NCBI GenBank assembly: GCA_946406115.1
Contig: OX291544.1
Span: 20,725,521 to 20,789,520 of the forward strand
DNA: 64,000 nucleotides
Direction of reading: 5' to 3'
Source: Apoda limacodes
Taxonomy: Eukaryota; Arthropoda; Insecta; Lepidoptera; Limacodidae
Shown here one piece after another: positions 46,201-58,640 of this stretch. The notes under the pieces were generated by a model, which did no database searches, was not told the origin of the DNA, and saw only the letters and a program-made list of their open reading frames with translations. Numbering within the stretch: position 1 is the first letter of the stretch; the number at the start of each line of letters is the position of its first letter. Made by a program: the position numbers and the translations under genes.

Positions 46201-46603
46201 GGAACCCCGTGCTCATGTAGGCCGTTTTAGATATCCTGATAAATTTGAAACCACGTGAATAGAAACGTGATGTTCAGCGTAAATAATTTTGATTTCATCG
46301 TATAAGGACAAGGCAGGTGACCTGCCAATTCCCAAAAAATGCCACTAAAGCAGACATACTGACAGAAATATAAGCTACAGTTTCTTTGCCTTAATGTCGG
46401 ATGCCAACAGAACTTTTTACTTGTCTTCATTTTTGACAATCGACCTTAAGGCCTATAAGACATGTAGCTTAATGTTCTGTCAATAAGTATGGTTAAGTAG
46501 AATTAATGTTTTTGTTAAAAAAGTAGTTTATTTGAAAAATAGAACCACGACAGTCCTACTCCACGCCCACAATTCTGCCAGAGCTGGGGTTGCACCAGGT
46601 CTT

Positions 46604-46906
46604 TTTTTTATACCACTAAGGTGTCCTCATGGTAAGCGGTAACCGTAGCCTATGGACGCTTGCAACACAAGGAGTATCACTCGTGCGTTGCCGACCCTTC
46701 AAAAATCTAAAAACTTCTTTCTTGAAGAACCCCATACTGTAGTCATTAAAGAAAATCTTAGCAGGGAGCTCATTCCACAACCCAAGCGTTCGCGGGAGGA
46801 AGTTTCTCTGGAACCGTACTGTACGCGACCATTTCGGTTCTAAAGTGTGAGAATGAATTCCCTGCCGATGGTGAGCTGTGCGATGGTAGAAAGTAGCCGT
46901 GGCCAC
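46604..46906 (-). mobile_element. LINE family A 3' fragment (copy A6)
   Basis: ATATFYHRTAHHRQGIHSHT, FLPRTLGLWNELPAK and FFKKEVFRFLKGRQRTSD match the C-terminus of A1 at about 90 percent by eye. The open frame of 96 codons and the nearly intact sequence suggest a fairly young copy. It ends in the standard tail at 46604-46625. Confidence 0.88.
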
Positions 46907-47005
46907 ATTTGAAGCTCTGCTGTGATACCATCGTCACCTGGCACTTTGTTGTTCTTAAATTGTTCAAATGCTATTCTTGTATCGCTCTATCAATAACTAA
47001 CTAAA
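46907..47005 (-). pseudogene. RTE-type reverse transcriptase fragment
   Basis: The minus-strand translation DRAIQE, stop, AFEQFKNNKVPGDDGITAEL fits the RTE/R2-like RT entry motif N(K/R)APG.DGI.AE. It directly abuts LINE A6, so A6 probably truncated or inserted at this point. Confidence 0.65.
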
Positions 47006-47238
47006 ACATACTAAATTTAAAACAAAAATGTATTTACAAAACAATGTCATTTACAAATTTACTATAGGTACCTACCTAAACATGTTTACAGCATGGCATA
47101 AACTGCCATCTAAAACTAAACTGCAAAACATCAGAAACATCCAATTCGTTAAAATTTATATGTTAAATCTAAGGTGTAAATGATTTGCTTCTTTTGAGTA
47201 TCCGATGTTAATAAAAGGCAACATGGCGCAGATTAAAA

Positions 47239-50200
47239 TCAAACTTCGCTTGTATTTTCTTTGGGGATCAATACACCGGTAGCTCTGAAACCATTTTCGT
47301 CAGCCTCGTAGGTAATGATACTAGGTTTACCGTCTTGGTCAAAAGCAGTGTATTGACCACGGACGACCACGACAGTGTGAGGGACTTTTTCTGCATCAAC
47401 CACCTCTCTCAATGTTCCTTCTTCGTTCTGGTCAATACCATTGTCAATTTTCACTCTGAAACATATGTGTTAAATTAGAAGGCAAAACTACTAACTTTAG
47501 TAATAATCAATTGCCATGGTAGTCTATCGGTAAGCTAGCGCATTTTTTTTTTCTGTTCAGTCACGGAACGAAACGAAGGGCAGAAAAGGAATTCTTATAG
47601 TAAAGCCATGTCCGTCCGACACAGCCTTATAATTTCGCCTTCTTTGAATTATTTCATGGAATTTTACAGGGGGTTTTGTTGTATTTTCTACATTGTCTTG
47701 GGTAAAAATTAATATCTGCATTTTTATACTGTAATGGCAGTTTTGTATTACTACCGATGCCGCGATGTGCTTGTTAATATATTTAAAAAATAATTACAAA
47801 TACAAATTACGGTTAGATGTATTTGTTTCATACTTCATAAGTAATTTATACCACAATCACGTTTTGAAACTTCCCGCTTCTTGTTCGGAACTTAACGTTT
47901 TTACTGGCTTGTAAAATCATTTTTGATTTTTTCTACAAATAACATATACTCAGTACACTAGCTCACAACTAATTTTAATGGTTTTACTGACTTCCTTTAC
48001 AACCAAAAAGGCAATATATCCCTAAAGAATTTGCACAAGTGTTGGAACAGTTGTCATTTTTTAGCACTAATTATAATGAATAAAAATCACTCAATAACCC
48101 AGTGCACTAGACGAAAAACTTTTTATCAAAAACAAAAATCCAAACACTGGTGTCGTGCAAGTGAAGTGTGTTATATACTGTTAGAGAGATAGACGCCAAC
48201 TTCAAACTGTTATTTAGATCAGATTTTTTTGAAATAAATATTTTTACCTTTTTAGTACATATTTTTGAAGTCGGTTGTTGTTTTTGTTAAAAAGTTTTTA
48301 TTTTTCAATATAAAGTGACTTATTGGCTAAAATCCTTTATTGTTACAAAATTATAAGTTAACAATTTAAAGTTAAAATGAAAATAAAAATAAAACAAGAA
48401 TTAATTAAAAAATAAATTAAAATTAATTATATAAACTAGGCACGAGTGGCATCGTACCCAGAACACTGGCTGCATTTCCTCTTTGGATAGCTATACTTAT
48501 CCTCTGAGCGAAATAGCAGCCAGCCCTCTTGTTACCGCTGCTGGCGTTGACCAATCTAGGTGCTATTTTTTTTTTAAATTCCTTAGCGCTAGGACCCTAG
48601 GGGCCTCCACAGCAAATGGTAGAAATATATAATTTTGAAGAAGTGAATCATATTTTTGTTATATTATTGTCTTATTTTCTCGCACACAAATATAAATACC
48701 TAAATCGCTTCAAGTGTGCCTCTGATAAAAATAACTTGAAAGAGCCTAAGAAACGACATTATGCCCACAATTTCTCTTTTATTTCATTTCGACAAGGAAT
48801 CAATATCTTTTAAAAGCTTTGTGGTTCCCTGAAAACATATGATTGAACAAAAAAAGTGTTTAATAGCGCATTTCATTTCACTATTTGTTTGCTTTCTTAC
48901 CTTTATAATATACCTGTTTCGCTAGAATTCCTACTACGGTTAACTATTTCTAGGAAAAGTTAGTATTTGATGCTTGGTTCAGCATCAATTCCATTTGATA
49001 AAATAAAAATTATTTTTAATTTAGTATATGATATGCGTCCCTTAAGTTTTTTAATCTAGTTCTGCCGAGAGAGAATCCACAAATATTTACCTTCTGTTAT
49101 TACCAGAGGAAGCAATTCGTGCTGTTCTTATACTTAAAGCTCTAACTGTGCAGACCTTAATCTTAAAATCTGCATAGATCTTACATGTGTATACTTACGC
49201 TGTTTTGTAGGAGCCGTCAGGATTCTTTACGGATTCAGATGATAAAAGTACAGCTTCTTTTTTGTTTTCAATCACGTCGGTGGGTAAAGCTGCGGCCGTG
49301 GCCAAGACAGCGAACACTGCGATGATGTACTACAAAACGAACAATCATAAGTAAATCTTTCTTAGAGATGAATAGATACGTTGAAATTATTTTGTACAAA
49401 TGAATGTTATCTACTCAATTAAACTATTTATCAACAATTGCACGCCTAATAAGCGGAGCGGTGAGGTAGTGCTCTACTCTCGACATGTCAAAAAACCCAG
49501 TCTTTCGAAACTTAAATGACGTTTTTTTTTTAATATAACACTTACAGGATAATATGAGTGCACTAATATGAAGTTAAATAATCTGTCTAGCACATATGGT
49601 ACATTTTATAAACAATTAATTTGTTTAATATAATAAATAATAACATTAAAACTAATCATTCTTGGACGTCCGTGAGTCTGTGTTTATGTGACCATATATG
49701 TGGCAGAGAAATTGGTCGAAAAATTCATCTTACCGAAATACTTTTGTTTTTAATATATAAAGTATTACACTGTGCTGATTCCTAGTTAATATTAGCGTTC
49801 TAAGTACTGTCGTTTAATTATAATTTATAAAAAACTAATATACCACTGTATACTGTATATCTATATATATATTTTTTATTTTTATTTTATAGTATATTTT
49901 TTCCTCACCTTATTTGTTATTTTATTTTAAAAAACTTGAGTTTTTGTTTTAGAATTTTTTTTTAAATGTGAATGACCGCTATGAGGCGTGCACTTTTGGA
50001 TTTTCCAAATTTTTTATTTAAATTTTTGTTGCAGAACGCAAAAAAAGCCGCAAATATACTTCCCTAGACAGTGGATATACATTGGAGGCATTTAGAGTCG
50101 AAACTTAGAAGGAATAAATTTATAACGCTTTAGCTTCGCGTCTGGTTAAAGCTTCTCATGACAAAAATGGTAGCCTTTACCAGCCAAAGGATTTGCATAA

Positions 50201-50396
50201 CGCGGAAATGCGGCCAGCATTTTGAGATCGATGCTAACTGGCAACAGTTTATTAGATTAATTTTATATAGTTTTGTTTGTTTTGAGATAACAATGTTATA
50301 TATAAGTTAAATAATAATAATATTTTTAAGATACATTGAAATACTGAGTTATTAAAATCACTTTAAATAAATGTATAAGAAACGTACCATATTCAT
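47239..50396 (-). CDS. Cuticular protein, RR-1 type (gene C), 3 exons, 118 aa
   Basis: The exons are 50388-50396 (MNM), 49199-49329 and 47239-47455. Donors are GTACGT and GTAAGT; acceptors are TTTGTAG and TTTCAG. The coding total is 357 nt. The start ATG is 70 bp past TATAAAAG. The signal peptide is MNMYIIAVFAVLATAAA, then LPTDV. The Rebers-Riddiford domain has G, 8 residues, G, 6 residues, YEADENGF (last Tyr replaced by Phe), 7 residues, and P; the second Pro is missing. By family it is a secreted, chitin-binding cuticle component. Exon phases equal those of genes A and B, and exon 2 starts with the same YIIA as gene B, so B and C look like closer paralogues. Intron 1 carries the 575-bp repeated element. 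Confidence 0.93.
48145..48290 (+). repeat. Dispersed repeat shared with 24935-25095
   Basis: GTGAAGTGTGTTATATACTG, then CCAACTTCAAACTGTTAT and TTTTTGAAGTCGGTTGTTG. It lies in intron 2 of gene C. Confidence 0.7.
49438..50012. mobile_element. 575-bp repeated element, copy 1, in intron 1 of gene C
   Basis: This is almost identical over its length to 59048-59624. The left end is GCACGCCTAATAAGCGG and near the right end is the inverted CCGCTATGAGGCGTGCA, so there are short terminal inverted repeats. The right end continues about 20 bp further (CTTTTGGATTTTCCAAATTT) in both copies. No coding frame; AT-rich interior. Probably a non-autonomous DNA element (MITE-like), family unknown. Confidence 0.8.
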
Positions 50397-50434
50397 TGTT
50401 GAGGTTGTGAGTATTAGTCGGCGACGAATGCAAA

Positions 50435-50468
50435 ACTGATTAAAATTAAAGATATGCTCTTTTATATA
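50435..50468 (-). promoter_or_regulatory. Core promoter of gene C: TATA box and initiator
   Basis: TATATAAAAG (50459-50468) with ATCAGTTTT at about 50432-50440. The TCAGT initiator is about 27 bp from the TATA box. The predicted 5' UTR is about 40 nt. Confidence 0.75.
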
Positions 50469-50984
50469 CAAAAAATATCTAGTTTTACGAATAATTTGTC
50501 ATTTATAGCACCACCACAAAACCAGTACCTAATAATCTTGATTTGGGCAATAAATTTTCTGTGTTGATATTAAAATCGGGTTTTTTTTCAAATAAAATAA
50601 ATTTAAATTGCAAATTGATTACGTTTAAGACGCACTAAGATAGGTATCAAAAAATATGTATCCTGAGGTACGGAACACTTGTCTGATTTATGTGTAGACT
50701 AAACAGAGTTACCTAGATAAGTACAGAAACAGAACGCTATAAACCTTACCCGAGCTCAAGTAAATTTCAAAGGAAGGAATTCCAATTTGTACGAACGGGA
50801 CGTATGCGTGCAAGGTAAGGGCTAGTGCAGCTGTATCTATCTATCTGAATTTTGAAGAGCAGCTATATAGATCTTACCAAGGTATTTATTTCGGGTGACA
50901 GTTGTCAAATTATAAAGGGCTATATCTCCGTAACAACGATAATCAAGCTTCATATAAGTCGAAGAGTTTTGCTATTGGTCAGTC

Positions 50985-51310
50985 GTCGTTTTAGCCGGCT
51001 GACCTCCACTGCTGTACGTAGGCCTGCCCCATATGTCTCCACAACGGCCGGTCCTGAGCTGCCCAAGCCCATCGGCTTCCTGCAGCTCTAACCAGGTCAT
51101 CTGTCCACCTGGGAGGAGACCATCCAAGGCCTCATCGTCCGATCCGTGGTCGCCACTCGCGAACCTTTCTTCCCCATCGGTTATCGGTTCGATGAACGAC
51201 GCGACCCGCCCATTGCCACTTCAGTGTGGCAACTTTTTGGGCGATGTCCGTAACTTTGATTTTTCGGCTTACTTTTTCATTTCGGTCTTCAATCCTCTTC
51301 TCTTCTCTCA
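50985..51310 (-). pseudogene. RTE-type LINE C-terminal fragment, best preserved
   Basis: The minus-strand translation is nearly continuous: KIKVTDIAQKVATLKWQWAG, RVVHRTDNRWGRKVREWRPR, stop, then PPRWTDDLVRAAGSRWAWAA and DRPLWRHMGQAYVQQW. These are the classic terminal blocks of RTE-clade LINEs in Lepidoptera. One stop interrupts the frame near 51125. It lies upstream of the gene C promoter. Confidence 0.85.
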
Positions 51311-51785
51311 TAGCTAGCTGAGCGACTTAGCTTATTTAAGAAGCCAACATTCAATGACCACATCTGTTCAGCAGTTGCAGGGATTATACAATCACAATAA
51401 ATATATATACAATCAAATAAATTTCATCTCTTTTTAATATAAGTATAGATAATTGCTATAGTCTGATGGGCATTTATTTTTTTATTTACTACTAAATAAA
51501 AACATTGTTACAAAAATATTTTTGAATTCCCTGAATCCCGAACTAGTTTATAAAAACTGTATCTCGGGAGTCATTGTATTCTTCCACTGCTTTTCATAAA
51601 AAATAATCTTAGTGGAGTGCCGGTTAACACTTACAGTATCTGGCTTTAAGAATACAAAACTTAATACAAATTGTAAGGGCAAAAATTTGCAACAAAGGAT
51701 AGTCTTCCGGCATCAAATAACTTAGTTATTACAATAGTAAATAAAAACAATTAATTAATATTTTTACACTTAAATATGTGTGTTT

Positions 51786-51793
51786 TGTGTGTG

Positions 51794-51875
<82 letters not shown>

Positions 51876-51899
51876 ACGTGTGCGTGTGCATGAGCGCGT

Positions 51900-51930
<31 letters not shown>

Positions 51931-51949
51931 CGTAAAAGTGAGTGTGTGC
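51786..51949. repeat. (TG)n microsatellite, about 160 bp
   Basis: TG repeats with CG and TA interruptions. Open frames on both strands are artefacts. Confidence 0.97.
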
Positions 51950-51999
51950 GTGCCTACTGTTTCTGGGCAAATGTACTTTTAACTGGAGGTATTTATAAC

Positions 52000-53755
52000 T
52001 ACGTCTTTTGTTTTTTTCTATTAGAGGCACATGAGATGTACCGTTTTGATATCTTTGCAGGGAACCAAGACCTTCGTTTTGTTGTAAACCTATTCTGTAG
52101 AAAATCTATACGGAAGAAACATTATCACTTTTAGTAGTCCTCTTTGTGCGCGTTCTAGTAGTATAAGATGACTCTTTGCGGCGCAACCCCAAGATCATAT
52201 GCAATATTTTAATAAAGATTCGCAAAGCGCTTTATACATTTGTATTCTTAAATTAAGACTGGTAAAGGAACGTAAGTTTTTAAAAATGTAAATTAACTGT
52301 CTAACTTTAGTGGCTAAATGAGCAACATAATGCTGCCAACTTAGACGTTCATCAATCGTCACACCTAAATATTTAACCGTGCTTACCCGATTTAGTATAG
52401 TTTTTCATGCTTGTGCATGTCGCAATGTTGCATTCTTCTTTTTCTAGTGCTTTGTTTACAAAGGTTGCACGGGAACGTGTGTATTTTAAGTTTTAGGTTG
52501 TTGCATGGAGTAGATGCAGCTGTTTTGCTAAACCAGGCATAGCAAGTTTTGTTCGCGTTTAAAGGTAATAGATGATTTTTTAACCATAATGTTATTTTGT
52601 TTAATCCTACTTCAGTTAGGTTAAAAACTTTATTCCAAGTAGATTCATGAAATAACGCTTCGGTATCGTCTGCAAACATAATTAGATCACCACCTTTTAG
52701 ATCTGTCTTACACAACTCATTGACGTAAGTTAGGAAAAGTGTGGGACCTAGAGTACTGCCTTGGGGAACTTCATAAGTGCATGCGCTATCACAGCTCAGT
52801 TGCTTATCTACTCGCACACATTATGATCTCTGAGAAAGATAGTCACTAAACTAGCTAAGAACTACACCTCTGAATCGAATGTGTTCTAGGTGTTTTAATA
52901 AGATTGGAATTGAGACGGTTTCAAAGGCCTTCTGTAAGTCTAAAAATACACCAATACATTTCTTACCCTTATCTACGTGTAAAGTTATTAGAGATGTTAA
53001 TCTAACAACTGCGTCTTCCGTTGACCTACCTGTTCAAAAACCGTATTGACTATTGCTCAGTTAATTATTTTTTTCAATATAGTTAACCAGTCTTTTGTGC
53101 ACTAATTTCTGTCTTAGAAAATGTATTTAACAAAGAAATTGGTCTACAGTTACTAGGTATATTTTTTTTACTACTTTTATGTATTGGGCAGATAAGTTTT
53201 TAAGTATACTGGGGAAAACACCAGTCTCCAATGAAAGGTTACACATATAAGTTATTGGGTCTCCAAGGTATGAGGCTAAATCTTTCACTGTCTTAGCAGA
53301 TATATCATCATAGCCAGGAGCACTGTCAGTTTTTAGGTTATTAATAATGCTTTGAATCTCTATAGTGTCAGAAGAAACACATTGATTTTAGAGGCGAGGT
53401 AGTAGTTTTGATTTTGCTAGAGATTTTGCTAGATAGTTTATTTTCATTTAAATTTATTTTATGCATAATATTGTTTGCTAGGTTAGGTCCTATTTCAGTG
53501 AAATATTTGTTAACCTCATTAAGTGCAAAATTTGGTGATTTATTTATTGTCAGTAAATCAGATTATGTCACCCTATTAGATTTAAGATCACAAGCCTCTT
53601 TTATAATTTTCCAGGTACCCTTTGTATTCCCTGTACATTTTTCTAGCTGAGATTTATAATATTCTGACTTTACTTTTTTTATTTTATTGTTACATCTTTT
53701 TCTGTATAGTAATTGTGTACATTACCGTGATACCATGGACTTACGGTAAAGTCGT
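52000..53755 (-). mobile_element. LINE family C, decayed (jockey/CR1-like)
   Basis: Reading leftward from 53755: linker (PNFALNEVNKYFTEIGPNLA near 53530-53470), GRSTEDAVVRLTSLITLH and GVFLDLQKAFETVSIPILL (first Asp, about 52950). Then VPQGSTLGPTLFLTYVNEL and MFADDTEALFH (52660-52695), VKYLGVTIDERLSWQHY (about 52340-52380), and CAAKSHLILLERAQRGLLK near 52150. Stops and frameshifts divide it; the largest open piece is 52392-52817. It ends near the (TG)n tract without a clear tail. It is distinct from families A and B. Confidence 0.82.
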
Positions 53756-54204
53756 GTTGTAATATGAAGGCTCATGGCCGAGACGTGTAAAGAGTTGTAA
53801 TCAAAAACGCAAATCAAGAAACAGAAATTTAAGCAGAAAATGAAATTAAAAATAAAAAGTTAATAGATCAGTCGTCACTGGCCAGTTCGACAATTTAATT
53901 ATTCTTTTTTTTTTTTTTATTTGATTTGCCCCTGAGGACAGGCTAAGGTCTTAGACCATGCTGCCTAGTCAATGGTAATAATTTGTCTACATATTTATTT
54001 TCAACATAAAGTCTTCGGTAGTATTCCCTTGATAAATAAATTCCATATTGACCTTAGGTCGAAATATTTACGTTTTTAGTATTTATCTTATTTTTCTCTT
54101 AGTTTTATTTATGTCCAATCCTGTTTGTCTTTATAATGTTGCCTTAGGGCAATTTGTTTATATGCAATCCTTCATAAAAGTAGACATAAGTATTCTATGG
54201 TTAA
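53756..54204. other. Spacer with a possible LINE poly-A end
   Basis: On the minus strand, GACTAGGCAGCATGGTCTAA and CCTCAGGGGCAAATCAAAT run into a poly-A at about 53905-53920. This looks like the 3' end of another retroelement, not resolved further. Confidence 0.4.
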
Positions 54205-54779
54205 ATCCAATCAATCAAATTTATTTATTTACATTTTAACATAACCTGTACAAAAACCGAAAACTAGAATAAACAAATTAGATATGATGCACTTACAAAC
54301 AAATACACTAATATTTAAATTTCTCCTACTGTATTCACAATATATTTACAAAGCGAGACAAACGTACAACTATTTTTAAGCAAAATTTCAATGCTACGCG
54401 GGACCTATTCAGCTTTTTTGTAAATATTAATCAGTTCACCCATAAGCACAAGGCGCTGGATGAACATTCAAAGAACAAATGCTGCAAGGTTTGTGTTGCC
54501 TGGGATTCACACTGATTACATTGAGGTGTAATTGCCATTCACATACGGTGAAGATGAGAGTTGATACGACAATAACCAAATCTAAGTCTACAGACAATGC
54601 AGTAAAATTTTCTATTAATGTAGTATTGGCTTTTACAAAACCAAGGCAAACTGTTAATAGATAAGTTAAGAGAAACCCTTATTCTGGATTTGAGTACAAT
54701 GGTCCCATTGCTTTTTCCACCTTTCGCCCATCCTGATTTTTAAATCAGGAATAACATCTGTAAATGTAAGGAATAACTC

Positions 54780-57480
54780 AAAACTACTATTTTTAATGCT
54801 AAAAGGTAAGTTTAAATTTGAAATTGTTTTAGCTCAATGATCCGCCCTTTCATTTCCATAGACTCCTTTATGAGATGGAATCCAAACAAAATTGATATGA
54901 ATGTTAAGGAGACAGACAATCTAGGTTAATATTTTTTTTTGAAGAATAATGATGATGAGATATTAGATAAATTAAGAAGAAGACTATTGTTGCTGACTGA
55001 AAAAAGTCGAATATTTATCGTTGGAAGTTGGCACTCAACATGCATTACATTAATTGGAGTAGTTTTAAAAGCCCCTGTTATGACTCTCATGCATTTGTTT
55101 TGAATTTTTTCTAATGTAGTAGTAAATTTTATATCTGCAGCAAAGCCCGTATTCAAAATGACTTCATATTAGAGATTTATACAAACACAGTAATATTTTT
55201 GGGTCTGCTCCCCAACTGACTGTTGACAAAGACTTAATCACATTGAATGCTTTGTTTGCAGTGTTCGAGTGAAGATTACACCCAAAAACTTAGCGTCTGG
55301 AGAAACAGGTAAAGGAATATTGTTAAAATATACTGGCTGTGTTAAAGTACTTCTTTTACCAAACAAAACAACTTTAGATTTATTTGGGTTAATATTTAAA
55401 TGTAAATAATTGTAGTATTCATTTAACTTTTTTAAAGCACTTATTACCTCCTCAAATAATTTATTTAAATTAGACCCTGTTGCATACACTACTAGATCAT
55501 CAGCAAGCTGGAGATTTTTAATATTTGATCCCAAAACAAGATTCAACCGATGAATGTACAAAATAAATATAAGCGGCGATAAGATTCCACCTTGACAAAC
55601 TCCTATACAAGACAGTCTTGGCCCATGGAGGTTGCCATTATATTTTACATAAACTTTTCTACCTGTCAAAAAATTTGAAACCCAATTAATTATTTTTCCA
55701 CACCAAGAACATCAATATTTACACTTTTAAAGGCCCCTGCAACATCAAAGAAGACTGACAATAGAAATTGATTATTAGCCTAGCTATTTTCAATATCAAG
55801 ATGTAAATGACAAATACTTTCTCGAGCTGAACGACCTCTTCGGAAACCAAACTGATTTGAAGGTAAAATGCAATTTTTTTCAATGTTAAATTCAATACGT
55901 TGTTTTAAAAGTTGTTTAAACACTTCCCCAATACAAAATGTGAGTGTGACAGGACGATAGGAGTCAGGATATGACTGATGGTTTATCAGGCTTAAGAATG
56001 GGTATGAGGCAATCGATTTTCCAATCAGAAGGAATACCGTTATTTAACCAAAGACTATTCAAAATGTTGAGAAAGATAATTAAACAGGTTTTACTAAGAT
56101 TTTTTAACATTATGTAAGGTAAGCCATCTAATCCAAATGCAGTATCTCGACGTGAAAATATAGCAGATTTAATTCCTGCAGAGTAAAGGGTTCTAAAAGA
56201 AAAATATTGTTATTGTTGACACTACTGCTAGGTGAATTGCTTTTATTTACAATGAAATCTAGTGTATATTTTCCTAAAAATTCTGAACTGTCATCACTTG
56301 TTTTGTACTTCTAGTATATGTTTTATTAAATTTACGGATATATTTCCAGATAAGAGAAATTGGAGTGCATCGATTGAAGGAGTTACATAGAGACTTCCAA
56401 GAATTTTCTTTTTTAATCTTCAAGGTTAGTTTTTTAAAAGCTTGTAACCTTTTAAACTCTATATAATTTGACTGCGAAGGATTATGTTTAAATTGTATGT
56501 AAGCTTTTTTAGAGTTATTTACCACCTCACAACATTTTTGATTCCACCAGGTAGACAAGTTTTTTTTTGAAATGATTTTTTGTGCAATTGAGCACGGGAA
56601 TAATTATCATGCTCTGGTTTTTTTGGTATTGATTTTTCAACAGCAGAGTGCAAACCTTTACAAAACAAGTTATATGATTCTAGAGAGTTTTGTAAATTGA
56701 AACTGATATTTGACAGCTGAAGGTCAACCTGTTTTTCATAAACACTCTAATCTATTCTTTTATGGTTAGGGAAGGAGAAAGAATTATTAGAATAAGGAGT
56801 ATCTGTATTTGAAACATTAACATTCATCAAAACTCTTATTATTATAGGAAGGTTAATTATATATTAAGGTGATAGCTGCCAAGGGTATCATCAAATACAC
56901 TCCAGTCACAATAAAGAGCCAAGGAAAGAGAAACTATTGTCAAGTCTAAAGCATTAGGTCGCCATGTCATAGAACCAACCGTTGTTACCTGCCCGTCATT
57001 AAACAGAACCAAATTTTTATTATCAATCACATCAAGAATATCCCTACCCCGTGGAGAAGTGGAATTACAACCCCATGAAATATTGTGAGCATTAAAATCA
57101 TCTGCAAATATCATAGGGCTTGGAATAGATTTGATTAATGAATCAAATTTATTTTTGTCAAAGACATGATTACAGTTTGTGGGACTATAGAAACTGACAA
57201 TACTGATTTCTTTGTTACCTACGGTAATACAAATGCAAATGTTTTGTAAAGAATCATCAAAAAATGTATTTATTTTAGTGTATTCTATTTCATGACATGA
57301 CATTAAAATTGCAACACCATTATGATTATTACCACAATCGTTTCTTTCTATTTTGTAACCATTAATATTAAATTTTTGAGTAGGTTTTAACCAAGTTTCA
57401 CATAAAATTGCAATATGAATATTGTTTTGATGTAAAAAATGAGCTAGTGTATTTCTATTACATAAAATACTTTGGCAGTT
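54780..57480 (-). pseudogene. ORF2 of LINE family D: endonuclease, RT, RNase H
   Basis: The endonuclease starts WNCQSILCNRNTLAHFL and has CETW (catalytic Glu) and FADDFNAHNISWGCN, where the family has GDFNAHN. ALDLTIVS follows, and then GSYHLNI, where SDH should stand, so a catalytic Asp is lost. The linker WWNQKCCEVVNNSKKAYIQF is typical of I-like elements. RT blocks include GVCQGGILSPLIFILYIHRL and LADDLVVY, a variant of YADD/FADD with the two Asp kept. RNase H is recognised by NFVWIPSHKGVYGNERAD. Frameshifts separate all these parts. Confidence 0.8.
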
Positions 57481-57708
57481 CCACTAATAATGTTTAAAAC
57501 TTCCATTATTTTTGTATAGCAGAAGCTTTGCTAAAATCTCCTGCATTGCCGTACGTATAGAACTTGTATTTATAGGGATATCTTTCTTTGAGACGAGATT
57601 CATAATTATTTGAATAAGTATATTTATAAATGTATCTGATTTGGACAAATGTTGTATCTGAGATTCTATTGATTTTGCTGTAAGATGAGGAAAAGATTTT
57701 TCATTAAA

Positions 57709-58604
57709 TTACTCTGAATATTTCACTGATTTGGCTTTTATTTTATTTTCTTCGACCTTTTGTTTTTTAATTGGGCAAGTCATTAAGATGGCAATATGAT
57801 TGCCCCCACAATTTACACACTTAGCATCACTATTATTAACTTTACAATCCTTAAAACTATGGTTTAATGTACAAATCGAGCATACTTCAGCATTTTTACA
57901 AAATTTGGCTTTGTGACCATATCGAAGACACTTTAGACACTGTTTTACAGGTCGAATATATACACTAACCTCATGACGCCAATTGTCCAAATAAACATGA
58001 TCAGGCAACTGTGTCGAGGCAAATGTTACCGCAACAGTCTGTGTAGGCTGATAGGAGACCGCGCCACATTCGTCTCGAACTCTGCGCATGAACCTACGTA
58101 CCTGTATAACGTTTCTGGAACTGCCAATAAGTGCGGAATTTTTTTTATTTGATAAGCCTATGGGTACCGACGATAACACTCCAGTTATTTCAGTATCACC
58201 AGCAGGAATTGACGCTGATAAACGTCAATCGTCCAGTAGTTTCTTATTGTTGAGGAATACATTGGCGTTATTTGATAAATCGAAAGTTATACCTACTTTG
58301 AATTTATTAATATATCTCAAATGTTAATACACCTGACACACATTGTTTCCTGATGGCTTGGGATATATTCAGCGTGTCCTGATCTGAAAAAGATTTATTG
58401 TCTTCTCTATGAGAAAGAAAGACCATGTTTTTTTTAAAATTTTCCGGGTACTTTCTAATATAATTTGGTGTTTTATATGGATCATAGCGACTCTTATCGT
58501 CATCGAACGGGAAATCTGAATCTGATGATTCTGACTGCGATACTTGACCCTCTAGACCCTCATTCTCCTTTTTTTCTTTTCCGCCTTTTCCCGTTCTTAC
58601 TCAT
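57709..58604 (-). pseudogene. ORF1 (gag-like) of LINE family D with three CCHC-type knuckles
   Basis: The ATG at 58602-58604 starts MSKNGKRRKRKKGE, then a stop. The frame recovers as DSDFPFDDDKSRYDPYKTPN and, after another break, a 156-codon frame (58179-57709) ends with zinc-knuckle motifs CLKCLRYGHKAKFC, CSICTLNHSFKDC and CVNCGGNHIAILMTC. ORF1 proteins of this type bind LINE RNA. The frame breaks make this copy non-functional. Confidence 0.82.
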
Positions 58605-58640
58605 TATTTAGTTACAATCGTAACCCTATGCTAAACTAAA

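Larger units (their letters stand above)
54205..58640 (-). mobile_element. LINE family D, I-like, near full length but decayed
   Basis: Transcribed leftward, it has ORF1 with CCHC knuckles (58604-57709), an APE-type endonuclease (57480-56857), a linker and RT (56560-55238), an RNase H remnant (about 54910-54780) and a 3' end with AAATTTGATTGATTGG near 54205. The presence of RNase H puts it in the I superfamily rather than with the jockey/CR1 elements elsewhere in the window. Each module is broken by stops or frameshifts. No target duplication could be seen. Confidence 0.82.

Noticed and set aside
54479..54664. 61-codon plus-strand frame with Cys and His
   Set aside because: It lies antisense in the 3' region of LINE D and has no independent support.
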